DNA of 17,278 bases from CAZUFB01 sp048173955. Its GTDB lineage: Bacteria > Actinomycetota > Coriobacteriia > Coriobacteriales > UMGS124. Position 1 is the first letter of the stretch, and each line of letters begins with the position of its first letter. The stretch is from contig DBEYOB010000208.1 in the NCBI GenBank assembly GCA_048173955.1, positions 1 through 17,278 of the forward strand, given 5' to 3'. This document shows, one piece after another, positions 7,265 to 14,823 of this stretch. The position numbers and the translations under genes are program-made. Below the pieces are notes generated by a model. That model saw only the letters and a list, made by a program, of their open reading frames with translations. It made no database searches and was not told the origin of the DNA.

Positions 7265-7337
7265 CGCGGGTTGATGCGACGCCCGCACGCGCGGGTCTCG
7301 CGGCCGTGTCGGACGCTTCTTCCGGAGGGTTTTCGCC

Positions 7338-8549
7338 GTGCCCATTGACGTGCGCCGTTTTGTGCGCGACCAGATCGTCCCCATCGTGTCGGTGGTTGCC
7401 GCCCTCGCCACGTGCCTGCTGGTGCCGCCCGACGCCGGCTATGCGGGCTACGTCGATTGGGGCACGCTCGGCAGGCTCGCCTGCATGCTCGCGGTGGTCG
7501 GCGCCCTGCGCGAGGCGGGGCTGTTCCAGATGCTCGCCGTCCGTCTCGTCGCGCGCTGCCGCACGATGCGTGGGCTCGCCGCCGTGCTGGTGGGCGTCAC
7601 GGCGTTCGCGTCGATGTTCGTGACCAACGACATGGCGCTTGTGGCCCTGCTTCCCCTTGCGGCCGCCTCGTTGCTCGAGGCAGGGCGTCGCGACCTCATC
7701 GCACCCGTCTTCGTGCTGCAGGGTCTGGCGGCCAACCTCTGCGGCATGATCCTGCCGTTCGGCAACCCGCAGAACATCTACCTTTCGGACTGCTATGCGG
7801 TCGGTTTCGGCGCCTTTGTGCAGACGATGGCGCTGCCGTTCGCGGTGTCGGTGGCGCTGATCGCGCTGTGCTGCGTCGTCCTGGTGCGCCCGGACCGGGT
7901 TGCGGGGGCGGACGGGGAGGCGGCCGGCGGAGCTGCCTCGACGGTGCAGATCGCCTCGCCGCCGGCGGGGCGCCTTGCCGTGCTCGCCGCGCTGTTCGCG
8001 GTGTGCGTCGCCGCCGTGCTGGGGGCGGTTCCCGTCCCCGTCGCCCTGGCGGTGGTCGGCGTCGGGCTTCTGTTCGCCGACCGCCGCGTGTTCGTGCGGA
8101 CCGACTGGGGCCTGCTCGTGACGTTCGCCGCGTTCTTCGTCTTTTCGGGCAACCTGGCACGCATCGACGCGGTGAGCGAGGCGTTCGCCGGCTGGCTTGC
8201 GGGCGGGGCGTTCGTGCCGGGCGCCCTGCTGTCCCAGGTCATCAGCAACGTGCCGGCGGCCGTGGTGCTCTCGCGCTTCACGGGGGACTGGCAGGGGCTG
8301 CTCGCCGGTGTGAACGTGGGCGGCGCGGGCACGCCCGTCGCGTCGCTGGCGACCCTCATCGTGGTCACGCAGTTCCAGGCGTTGGCCCGGACGGTGCCAG
8401 CCGCGCCCGCGGGGTCGGAGGTGTCCGAGGCATCCGTCCGGTTGCGCTCGGGACGCCTGAACACGGGCCGGTTTATGGGCTTGCTGTGCGGTTTGAACGT
8501 CGCGTTTCTGGTGCTACTGCTGGTTGTCGGCCTTGTTTTGGGCTGGTGA
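7338..8549 (+). CDS. ArsB/NhaD-family (ion transporter superfamily) permease
   Basis: 403 residues, almost entirely hydrophobic helices. The GTG at 7338 follows CCGGAGGG (7322-7329) at 8 bases. The two inverted halves typical of this superfamily are visible. Half one has VTND (95-98) in a helix hairpin and GNPQNIYL (142-149), a hallmark of ArsB/NhaD-like permeases. Half two has SNVPA (303-307) and the glycine-rich GVNVGGAGTPVASL (324-337). A charged, Gly/Ala-rich loop around 185-212 separates the halves. The family moves arsenite, Na+/H+ or carboxylates. No arsenic-resistance genes are adjacent, so arsenite is not favoured, and transport of an organic anion is possible. The substrate cannot be read from sequence. 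The protein probably acts alone in the cytoplasmic membrane. Confidence 0.85.
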   Translation: MPIDVRRFVRDQIVPIVSVVAALATCLLVPPDAGYAGYVDWGTLGRLACMLAVVGALREAGLFQMLAVRLVARCRTMRGLAAVLVGVTAFASMFVTNDMALVALLPLAAASLLEAGRRDLIAPVFVLQGLAANLCGMILPFGNPQNIYLSDCYAVGFGAFVQTMALPFAVSVALIALCCVVLVRPDRVAGADGEAAGGAASTVQIASPPAGRLAVLAALFAVCVAAVLGAVPVPVALAVVGVGLLFADRRVFVRTDWGLLVTFAAFFVFSGNLARIDAVSEAFAGWLAGGAFVPGALLSQVISNVPAAVVLSRFTGDWQGLLAGVNVGGAGTPVASLATLIVVTQFQALARTVPAAPAGSEVSEASVRLRSGRLNTGRFMGLLCGLNVAFLVLLLVVGLVLGW

Positions 8550-8577
8550 GCCGGCCGTAGCGTCTCTCGCTGTGCGC

Positions 8578-8583
8578 TATCAT
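8578..8583 (+). promoter_or_regulatory. Possible -10 box upstream of nrdG
   Basis: TATCAT lies 74 bases before the nrdG start, in the 108-base gap after the permease gene. No good -35 hexamer is visible. It suggests nrdG may be transcribed separately from the permease. Confidence 0.3.
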
Positions 8584-8657
8584 GTTCCGATGCGCCCGGG
8601 TTTTGGTCGATGCCGTGCCGTCGCCGGGCACCGTTGTCTGTCGGAAGGAGAGCGCCC

Positions 8658-9269
8658 GTGAACTACGCCAACATCAAGTTCGTCGACATCGCCGATGGCG
8701 TGGGCGTGCGCACCAGTCTGTTCGTCTCGGGCTGCCGCCTGCACTGCAAGGGGTGCTTCAACCCCGAGACCTGGAGCTTCGATGCGGGCGAGCCGTTCGA
8801 CGACGCGGTTGCCGAACGCATCTGGAAGAGCCTCGAGCCGGCGTGGATCGATGGCCTGACCGTGCTGGGAGGCGAGCCGTTCGAGCCCGAGAACCAGCGG
8901 GTCCTGCGCCCGTTTCTCGAGGAGACGCGCCGGCGGTTCCCCTCCAAGAACATCTGGTGCTTCACGGGCTACGTGTACGACCGCGACCTGGCCCCCGCGG
9001 GCGGCGCGCGGCGCACCGAGGACACCGACGCGATGCTCGACTGCATCGACGTGCTGGTCGACGGCCCCTTCATGGAGGAGCGCCACGACGTTTCGCTGCG
9101 TTTCCGCGGCTCGTCGAACCAGCGCCTCATCGACATGGCGGCATCGCGCGCCGCGCTGCGCGAGGTGGCCGAGGCCGCGGCCGACAGTCCCGCCGCACCC
9201 GACGGGAAGGCGGTCGTCCCCGTGGTGATCTGGCACGACGACGAGGTGTACGAGACGCACACGATGTAA
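8658..9269 (+). CDS. nrdG: Anaerobic ribonucleoside-triphosphate reductase activating protein (radical SAM)
   Basis: 203 residues. The GTG at 8658 follows GGAAGGAG (8643-8650) at 7 bases, and the protein starts MNYANIKFVDIADGVGVRTS as expected for NrdG. The radical-SAM cluster motif CxxxCxxC is C26-RLH-C30-KG-C33. LGGEPF (70-75), WCFTGY (100-105), DVLVDGPF (131-138) and RFRGSSNQRLID (148-159) are all NrdG family signatures. The enzyme cleaves S-adenosylmethionine to place the glycyl radical on NrdD, which makes deoxynucleotides without oxygen in the cytoplasm. nrdD is not in the window, so the pair is split here. A ~20-residue Ala-rich insertion (168-188) makes it longer than the ~155-residue E. 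coli protein. The GNAT gene follows after 36 bases, probably in the same transcript. Confidence 0.94.
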   Translation: MNYANIKFVDIADGVGVRTSLFVSGCRLHCKGCFNPETWSFDAGEPFDDAVAERIWKSLEPAWIDGLTVLGGEPFEPENQRVLRPFLEETRRRFPSKNIWCFTGYVYDRDLAPAGGARRTEDTDAMLDCIDVLVDGPFMEERHDVSLRFRGSSNQRLIDMAASRAALREVAEAAADSPAAPDGKAVVPVVIWHDDEVYETHTM

Positions 9270-9305
9270 GGTTTCCGTGCAGGCGGAGGCCGAGGGAGGT
9301 GCCCC

Positions 9306-10121
9306 GTGGTTTCGACAGAATACGAGGGCTCGACGGCGCCCGGTGCCGGCGTGCCTGATGCGATGGTACCCGGTGCGGTCGCGCCCGATGCTGCGGCGGG
9401 TACCTTGGCCGGTTGGCTCGCCTCGTGCCCCGACCCGCGCGAGCTGGTCGCCCTGTCCGAGTCGCTGCGGCTGGGCCGCTCGACGTGCGTCCTTGCCGGC
9501 GAGGACGGCGCGCTGGTCCGCGTGAACGCCTCGGGCGACTATCTCCTCGTCGCGCAGGATGCGGGCGCGGCAGCGCGCCTGGTGGAATCGCCTGCCATGG
9601 GGGCCGGCTGGGACGACGGCACCGTCGCGCTGACCGACGCGAGCTGGGCGCCGTCGGTCGTGCCCGCCGTGGTCGCGCGGGGCGGCAAGGGCGAGGTCCT
9701 GCGGTATCGGATCTGCGTCTACGAGAAGCGCGACCCGCTGCCGTGCGCCGGGACGCTCGACGTCAGGCCCCTCGCCTCCGGAGACCTGCCGACCGTGCTC
9801 GCGCACTACGGCAACCTGCCCGAGGAGTTCGTCCGGCGCCATCTGGAGGACGGCTGGATGTACGGCGGCTATGACGCCGCGGGCGAGCTGGTCGGGTTCA
9901 TCGGGGAGCACGACGAAGGGGCCATCGGCATGCTCGAAGTGTTCCCCGAGCACCGCCGCCGCGGCTACGCGTCCGAGCTGGCCGGCTTTGCCGTCAACCG
10001 CATGCTTTCCCTGGGGCGGGTGCCGTTCAGCCAGGTCGTGCTCGGCAACGAGCCGTCGTTCGCCATGCATCGCAAGTTGGGTTGGACCGTGCTGCCTGGC
10101 GTGCAGTGCTGGGTGTGGTAG
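9306..10121 (+). CDS. GNAT-family N-acetyltransferase
   Basis: 271 residues. The GTG at 9306 follows GAGGGAGGT (9292-9300) at 5 bases. The C-terminal half is a GNAT fold: LVGFIGEHDEGAIGML (195-210) forms the central strands, and EVFPEHRRRGYASEL (211-225) carries the acetyl-CoA pyrophosphate-binding motif (R219-G220-Y221-A222). LGNEPSFAMHRKLGW (246-260) is the usual closing motif. Residues 1-35 are low complexity with a duplicated PGAxxPDA unit, and ~36-150 form a poorly recognisable N-terminal domain, as in two-domain GNAT proteins. The acetyl acceptor is unknown. It lies 36 bases downstream of nrdG and probably shares its transcript, but no functional link is evident. Cytoplasmic. Confidence 0.82.
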   Translation: MVSTEYEGSTAPGAGVPDAMVPGAVAPDAAAGTLAGWLASCPDPRELVALSESLRLGRSTCVLAGEDGALVRVNASGDYLLVAQDAGAAARLVESPAMGAGWDDGTVALTDASWAPSVVPAVVARGGKGEVLRYRICVYEKRDPLPCAGTLDVRPLASGDLPTVLAHYGNLPEEFVRRHLEDGWMYGGYDAAGELVGFIGEHDEGAIGMLEVFPEHRRRGYASELAGFAVNRMLSLGRVPFSQVVLGNEPSFAMHRKLGWTVLPGVQCWVW

Positions 10122-10260
10122 CGGCCGGGCGCGCTAGCGGGCGGAATGGCCGAGGGCGCGGCGCCGCCTTCGAGTTTGCCTTCGAGTCTCGACATGGGCG
10201 CAGATTCGTCGGCCGAGATCTCCGCGAGATCCCTGCGATTCGGCGGCCGCAAGGTCCCAA

Positions 10261-10320
10261 ATGCGCCGAATAAATGTACCGAATAAATCAAATATTTCAT
10301 CAATAATGAAATTGTCGAAC
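10261..10320. other. AT-rich island in the convergent intergenic gap
   Basis: The 344-base gap 10122-10465 separates the ends of two convergent genes. Within it, 10261-10320 is markedly AT-rich in a GC-rich region. CCGAATAAAT is repeated at 10266-10275 and 10279-10288 (13-base step), and ATTTCAT (10294-10300) / ATGAAAT (10306-10312) is a perfect inverted repeat. On the minus strand the latter could be a weak terminator for the LuxR gene because T-rich sequence follows. A GC hairpin GATCTC-CGC-GAGATC lies at 10217-10231. No gene was seen in the gap. Confidence 0.5.
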
Positions 10321-10391
10321 AAAAGCTACGGTTTTCTGCCCCCAAAGCGTAACTTTCGCCCGACAACACCCTGTCAGAGGGGCGCGGTCCT

Positions 10392-10485
10392 GTCAGCGTG
10401 CCGCGACCCCGTGCCCGCGCGTCGCTACCCCTTGCCCTGCCCCTTGCCTGCGCGCCGGCTCCCCGTCAGCGCGCCGCGAGCCCGT
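10392..10485. repeat. 21-bp direct repeat spanning the 3' end of the LuxR gene
   Basis: Positions 10392-10412 and 10465-10485 match at 19 of 21 bases. The second copy covers the last codons and stop of the LuxR gene, and the first lies 73 bases beyond it. It looks like a small 3'-end duplication. Confidence 0.5.
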
Positions 10486-12073
10486 CGGCTCCCGCCAGCT
10501 CCTCGAGCAGGTCGATGAGCTGTTGGCGGCTGTGAACGTCGAGCTTGGCGTAGAGGTGGCGGCCGTGGGTGCGCACGGTGCTTTCGGACAGGCCGAGCTT
10601 CTCCCCGATGACGCTCTTGCTGCGTCCCTGCGCGAGCAGCCGCGCGATGTCGAGCTCGCGCTGCGTGAGGGGGTAGAGCCGCGCCGCCGCGCCGAGTGCC
10701 CGGTCGAGGTCGACGCCGCCGATCGCCCCTTCGCCCTCGCCGTGCACCCGCTCTGCCGCCGAACTGCCAGCCGCCGCGCCGCCTGCCCGGTCCTGCGTGC
10801 CCGTGCCGCCCGCGCGTCCGCGCCCGCCGCGCAGCTCGGCGAAGAACGGCCGGGTGCGGGGGATCGAGTCGTTCACCAGCAGCGTGATGCTCACGGCGAG
10901 CGCCACGACCATCGCGACCGCCAGGATCATCGGAGACTCGTCGTGCGGCCCCACGAGTAGGATCGCCACGCGGCCGACCTCGCGGGGGAGCAGGTGCGCC
11001 ACCCACACGGCCCCGAGCGCCACATAGCTGGGGATCGACGAGTTGCGGGAGATGTCGTAGCTGCTGAACCACATGACGCCGAGCGCGAAGGTGTTCGCGA
11101 CGGTGATGAGCGTCGAGCCGACCTCCATGAGCAGAGGGTCGAGCGCCGCGAGCATGAGCGTCCCGGCGCCCAGGAGCACGACGAGCAGGTTCCACAGGGC
11201 GGAGAACCGCACGCCGCCGCGGCGGGCGAGGGCCCACCAGACGAGCGCCAGGCACAGCAGGCACGTGCCGAACTGGTGGACGGCCTGGAACGGCACCGAC
11301 AGGCCGATGGACTCCCCGTAGGGAAAGCCGCGCGCGAAGCCGAGCGCGAGGTTGAAGAGCGCGACGCCGGCCAGCAGACGCGCGAACGTCGAGCGCGGCT
11401 CGCTGTCGTAGGGGAGCGCGGCGGGTGCGCCTTCGGGCCGGACGGCTGTCGCACGGGCCTCGCCGGCGTCGCACCCGTCGAGTGTGAGCATGGAGGAGCG
11501 GTATGTCACCAGCGAGACCGCCGGCATCAGCATGGCGACCAGGTGGGCGATCGATTCGGGGAGCAGGCCCAGGAAGAAGCCGGCGACGCAGCTCAGGGCA
11601 AGGCATGCGAACGCGTAGAACAGCGCCTCCCGTATGGGCAGCCGCACGTAGAACTCGATCCACATGCCCCCGCCCCATATGATGCCGAACCCGGAGAGCA
11701 GGCATGCGGCCCACAGGAGGCCGAGCGACCTGGTCTCGGCGTGGGCCAGAAACAGCGCGCTCGCGACCGTCATGACACCGACCGACGCCCAGCCGAGGCC
11801 GGTCTTCGCCCGTTGGGGAAACCCGCGGTGGACGACGAGCGCCAGGATGGCGACGGTCAGCGCGACGCGGACGATGTTGGCCGTCACGGTGACGACGCCC
11901 GAGTCGGTCGAGGCGTAGCGGTCGTAGATGGAGCACTGCAGCCAGATGCGGATGGCCACGAGGCCGAGGAAGCAGGGGGAGAAGCGCTCGAGGAGCCAGC
12001 GGAGGGTCTCCGCCGCGCCGGTGCCGGTTTGCCGACCGTCGCCTCGGTTGGTTGCAGCAGCGTCTCTCGCCAT
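10466..12073 (-). CDS. Membrane-bound LuxR-type transcriptional regulator (12-helix class)
   Basis: 535 residues. The ATG at 12073 has a GGGGAG Shine-Dalgarno sequence about 9 bases upstream. Residues ~30-415 hold about 12 hydrophobic segments in two groups, split by a polar loop near 210-235. A charged Gly/Arg/Ala-rich linker (~425-465) leads to a LuxR HTH at ~469-525: LTQRELDIARLLAQGRS, then IGEKLGLSESTVRTHGRHLY, and a final helix. This is the class abundant in Coriobacteriia, thought to sense a small molecule at the membrane and to activate an adjacent reductase gene. It lies 189 bases downstream of reductase 3 on the same strand and has its own -10 element and leader palindromes, so it may be independently or auto-regulated. 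The partial gene at 1-985 is probably a paralogue. The ligand is unknown. Confidence 0.9.
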   Translation of the reverse strand: MARDAAATNRGDGRQTGTGAAETLRWLLERFSPCFLGLVAIRIWLQCSIYDRYASTDSGVVTVTANIVRVALTVAILALVVHRGFPQRAKTGLGWASVGVMTVASALFLAHAETRSLGLLWAACLLSGFGIIWGGGMWIEFYVRLPIREALFYAFACLALSCVAGFFLGLLPESIAHLVAMLMPAVSLVTYRSSMLTLDGCDAGEARATAVRPEGAPAALPYDSEPRSTFARLLAGVALFNLALGFARGFPYGESIGLSVPFQAVHQFGTCLLCLALVWWALARRGGVRFSALWNLLVVLLGAGTLMLAALDPLLMEVGSTLITVANTFALGVMWFSSYDISRNSSIPSYVALGAVWVAHLLPREVGRVAILLVGPHDESPMILAVAMVVALAVSITLLVNDSIPRTRPFFAELRGGRGRAGGTGTQDRAGGAAAGSSAAERVHGEGEGAIGGVDLDRALGAAARLYPLTQRELDIARLLAQGRSKSVIGEKLGLSESTVRTHGRHLYAKLDVHSRQQLIDLLEELAGADGLAAR

Positions 12074-12103
12074 GTGGCCGTCTCCCCGTGTTCTCCACGC
12101 GTG

Positions 12104-12161
12104 CGGGCCGTCGCCTTGGGGGCGACGGCCCGTCCGTTCGAGCGTTCACGCTCTAAGTATA
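12104..12161 (-). promoter_or_regulatory. Promoter and leader palindromes of the LuxR gene
   Basis: On the minus strand TATACT (12161-12156) is a good -10 box. Just downstream is the perfect inverted repeat GAGCG-N4-CGCTC (12140-12153), then a perfect 12-bp hairpin CGGGCCGTCGCC (12104-12115) / GGCGACGGCCCG (12121-12132) with a 5-base loop. The hairpin lacks a T-tract on either strand. A palindrome at the expected transcription start suggests autoregulation; the hairpin could also insulate this gene from reductase 3 upstream. Confidence 0.5.
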
Positions 12162-12262
12162 CGGGTATCGAGACGGCTCGGGGCGCGGCGGCCGAGGTGC
12201 AACCCGGACGCCGCGCGGTTCGGCCGGACGGAAGCCCGACCGCCGGGCGCCTGCCGCGGGGT

Positions 12263-13996
12263 CTACTCGGCGTCCTCGCTGTAGGAGTCGCCGTAGGCCT
12301 CGTCGTAGGTGAGCCAGCCCTCGGGCACGACGGCCTCGTCGTGGCACTGGGTGCAGGTGAGGACCGGCGTCTCCTCGACGCGGTGGCAGTCGGTGCAGGC
12401 GACCTCGCCGTGCTGGGTGGCGTGCTGGTTGAAGTCCTGCTCGGCGTAGAGCTCGGTGAGCGCCTCGCGCTCGACGGCGACGATGCCCAGGTAGCCGAGC
12501 GCGCTCATCGCGGCCTGGTGGCCGAAGACGTTGATGTCGCAGATGGCGTTGCCGCCGAGGCGGTTGCCGCCGTGGATGCCGCCGGTCACCTCACCGGCCG
12601 CGTAGAGGCCGGGGATGGGGTTGCCGTCGGCGTCGAGCACCTCGGTGGCGGTGTTGATGCGCAGGCCGCCCATGGTGTGGTGGATGCCCGGAGCCACCTT
12701 GATGGCGTAGAAGGGCACGTCGACGATGGGGTTGCGGCTCGCGGTGCGGCCCATGGGGTCGTCCTTACCGTTCTCGATGGCGTCGTTGTAGGCGGCCATG
12801 GTGGCGACGAACGTGTCGACGTCGACCTCCATGAGCTCGGCGAGCTCCTCGAAGGTGTCGGCGGAAAGGGCGAGGCCCTTCTGCACGAACTTCTCCTCGA
12901 CCGAGGTGTTGGCGTCGTAGACGTGCTTGTCGAACACCGCGTAGGCCCAGCCGCCGGGCTGCTCCCACTCGGCCGCGGACACCACGTCACGGGTGAGCAG
13001 CTCGTCGGTGAAGCGCTCGCCGTCGGCGTTCACGAGGATGGCGCCGTCGCCGCGGATGCCCTCGGAGAGCAGCGTCGAGGTGCCCTGCTCGACGGTGGGG
13101 TGCACCTGGATCTGGTCGATGTCGACCACGTCGGCGCCGATGGCCTGCGCCATGACGATGCCGTCGCCGGTGGCGCCGGGCTGGTTGGTGGTCACGGCCT
13201 CGAGCAGCTCGGGGCGGTACTGGGCGAGCATCTCGTGGTTGGCGCCGAAGCCGCCGGCCGCCACGATGACGACGGGGGCGTTGAAGGTCGCCTGCGCGCC
13301 GGTGCGCAGGTCGGTGGCGCGCACGCCGGACACGGCGCCGTCGGAGGTGAGGATCTCGTCGACGCGCATCTGGGTCACGGCCGCCACGCCGCGCTCGGCG
13401 CACTGGGCGCACATGCCGTTCACGATGAAGGCGCCCACGGCGCTGCCGTCCTCGGGACGGTGGATGCGGCTCACCGAGGCGCCGCCCGAGGTGCCGAGGC
13501 GGTTGAGGACCATGCCGCGCTCCTCGAGGCGCTCGAGGGCGGCGTTGGAGTTCTCGCACATGAACGTGATGAGGTCCATGTCGCCGAGCTCGTGGCCGCC
13601 GGCGTAGGTGTCTTCGGCAAAGAGCTCGACGCTGTCTTCGATGCCCTCGGCCTCCTGGTACTTGGTGCAGCAGGCGTTCATGCCGCCCTCGGCGCACACG
13701 GTGTTGCCGCCGGCCACGGCCATCTTCTCGAGCAGCAGCACCTTGGCGCCGCCGTCGTGCGCGCTCATGGCGGCGGTCATGCCCGCGCCGCCCGCGCCGA
13801 CGATGATGACGTCGTACGAGGTGCCGGTCGCGGCGTCGCCGGCCTCGGTAGCCTCGGCGGTCGTCTCCTCGGCGGGCTCCTCGTCGGCGAGGGAGGTCCT
13901 GGCCGAGACGGCGGAGATGGCGGCGACGGCGCCGAGCCCGACGGCCCCGGTGACGAACGCGCGGCGGCTGAGGCGGCTGTTCTGGATGTTCTGCAT
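12263..13996 (-). CDS. Tat-exported fumarate-reductase-type flavocytochrome with C-terminal dihaem tail (reductase 3)
   Basis: 577 residues. The ATG at 13996 follows GGGAGAGG at 8 bases and places SRRAFVTG (10-17) as a canonical Tat motif; cleavage is likely after SLA (35-37). The FAD motif GAGGAG is at 67-72. Residues matching the catalytic set of soluble fumarate reductases are all present: H299 (QVHPT), E312 and R315 (SEGIRGDGAILVN), R328 (GERFTDE), H440 (HHTMGGL) and R479 (GGNRLGGNA). Fumarate or a related 2-enoate is thus a plausible substrate. After the flavin domain, C534TDCH538 and C548TQCH552 are two haem-c motifs, with H525 and H529 as possible distal ligands. In the well-known Shewanella enzyme the haems are N-terminal, so this C-terminal placement is unusual. 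The acidic end (EDAE) follows directly. It is probably regulated by the downstream LuxR protein and acts outside the membrane as a respiratory terminal reductase. Confidence 0.92.
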   Translation of the reverse strand: MQNIQNSRLSRRAFVTGAVGLGAVAAISAVSARTSLADEEPAEETTAEATEAGDAATGTSYDVIIVGAGGAGMTAAMSAHDGGAKVLLLEKMAVAGGNTVCAEGGMNACCTKYQEAEGIEDSVELFAEDTYAGGHELGDMDLITFMCENSNAALERLEERGMVLNRLGTSGGASVSRIHRPEDGSAVGAFIVNGMCAQCAERGVAAVTQMRVDEILTSDGAVSGVRATDLRTGAQATFNAPVVIVAAGGFGANHEMLAQYRPELLEAVTTNQPGATGDGIVMAQAIGADVVDIDQIQVHPTVEQGTSTLLSEGIRGDGAILVNADGERFTDELLTRDVVSAAEWEQPGGWAYAVFDKHVYDANTSVEEKFVQKGLALSADTFEELAELMEVDVDTFVATMAAYNDAIENGKDDPMGRTASRNPIVDVPFYAIKVAPGIHHTMGGLRINTATEVLDADGNPIPGLYAAGEVTGGIHGGNRLGGNAICDINVFGHQAAMSALGYLGIVAVEREALTELYAEQDFNQHATQHGEVACTDCHRVEETPVLTCTQCHDEAVVPEGWLTYDEAYGDSYSEDAE

Positions 13997-14015
13997 GGCG
14001 GTGTCCTCTCCCTGG

Positions 14016-14031
14016 CGTGCCTGCAAGCACG
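14016..14031. promoter_or_regulatory. 16-bp near-perfect palindrome upstream of reductase 3
   Basis: CGTGC-CTGCAA-GCACG (14016-14031) pairs at all but one central position pair. It lies about 20 bases upstream of the start codon, overlapping the expected leader, and could be an operator or a translation-control hairpin. No clear promoter hexamers were found for this gene. Confidence 0.35.
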
Positions 14032-14303
14032 TTGACGGTATGTCGACGCCGTGGCGGGCCGCGGTGCGGGCGGGATGCGGGCGGCGCGCGCTCGCTATCC
14101 TCCGCTGCGTCCCGTTTCTAGCCCGCCGCGCCCCGTTGCGCCCGGCGTCGCTCGACAGGCCACAGTGTGCACCGCCGGCGCCGCCTCACACTCGTCCGAA
14201 CGGGCAAAACGCCCATCGTCCGAATCGTGCGATAGGAGGGTGCGATGCAAAAACCTGCCCTTTGGGCGCGGCGAAGGGATTGGTCGAATGGGTGCGCGGG
14301 GTC

Positions 14304-14349
14304 CGCGTTGCGTACGGCCTGCGTTGCCTGCGGTTCGCGTTGCGTACGG
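14304..14349. repeat. 32-base-period direct repeat in non-coding DNA
   Basis: CGCGTTGCGTACGG occurs exactly at 14304-14317 and 14336-14349, with related GCCTGCG and TTCGCGT units between and after. It lies in the 827-base gap 13997-14823, which holds no convincing gene. Confidence 0.6.
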
Positions 14350-14399
14350 TTCGCGTCGCCTGCGCGGGGCTTGCCGCGTGCAGGCGAATCTGCCGGATG

Positions 14400-14572
14400 C
14401 CTGAAAAAATGCGGGTTGCGAACGGTTTGGTGCGGGGTCGATTCGAGCGATGGGCGGCGACCGATAGCCCAGATGCGCAAAACGGCAAATCTGATTTACC
14501 GATGGCGCCTGGATTGAACGGCGCGAGCGCACCCGGGTTTCGGAAATCGTTCGCATCGGGAGTTTTTTCAGG
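14400..14572. repeat. Inverted-repeat element with 27-bp arms
   Basis: Arms 14400-14426 and 14546-14572 match as inverted repeats at 21 of 27 positions, including CCTGAAAAAA and TGCGAACG blocks. The spacer is 119 bases. The architecture (imperfect arms around a ~120-base core) is like that of the long repeats at 3366 and 6877, although the sequence differs. CGTTTTGAC and AAAACGAC blocks just beyond it (14581-14625) faintly recall those repeats. Confidence 0.6.
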
Positions 14573-14745
14573 AGACGGCCGTTTTGACAGCCTGTCATCC
14601 GGAAAACGACCGGCAAAACGACGCCGACCCGCCGGATTCCGCCGCGCATCGGCGCGGAACCCGACGGGTCGTATGCTGCCAACCGTTGGCGATCGTTGGC
14701 TGCGGGCCGTTGGTCGCGGGCCGCGCACCGCACGTTGCACACCGC

Positions 14746-14765
14746 GCCGCACGTCAGCGTGCGGC
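14746..14765 (-). other. GC hairpin downstream of the aldo/keto reductase gene
   Basis: GCCGCACG (14746-14753) and CGTGCGGC (14758-14765) form a perfect 8-bp stem with a 4-base loop, 58 bases past the stop codon at 14824. There is no T-tract on the minus strand, so a role in transcription termination is only possible. Confidence 0.35.
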
Positions 14766-14823
14766 ATGCGGCCTGGTCGTGCCGCGCGGTACGAGCGGCG
14801 CGCGAGGTACGGCGCCCGCTCCC

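Noticed and set aside
7338..8549. Calling the permease an arsenite efflux pump
   Set aside because: The motifs fit the wider ArsB/NhaD superfamily, and no arsR, arsA or arsC is nearby, so a specific substrate is not supported.
12320..12420. Zinc-ribbon reading of the C-terminal cysteines of reductase 3
   Set aside because: Both motifs are exact CxxCH, the protein has a Tat signal, and two further histidines lie upstream, which fits haem c better. Zinc binding is not strictly excluded.
10994..14035. A 1013-codon plus-strand open frame opposite the LuxR gene and reductase 3
   Set aside because: It is antisense to two well-supported genes, is low complexity (Gly/Val/Asp/His-rich) and has no domain; high-GC codon use creates such frames. 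The same applies to 1357-3105 (-) opposite reductase 1, 4324-7239 (-) opposite reductase 2, and 8580-10070 (-) opposite nrdG/GNAT.
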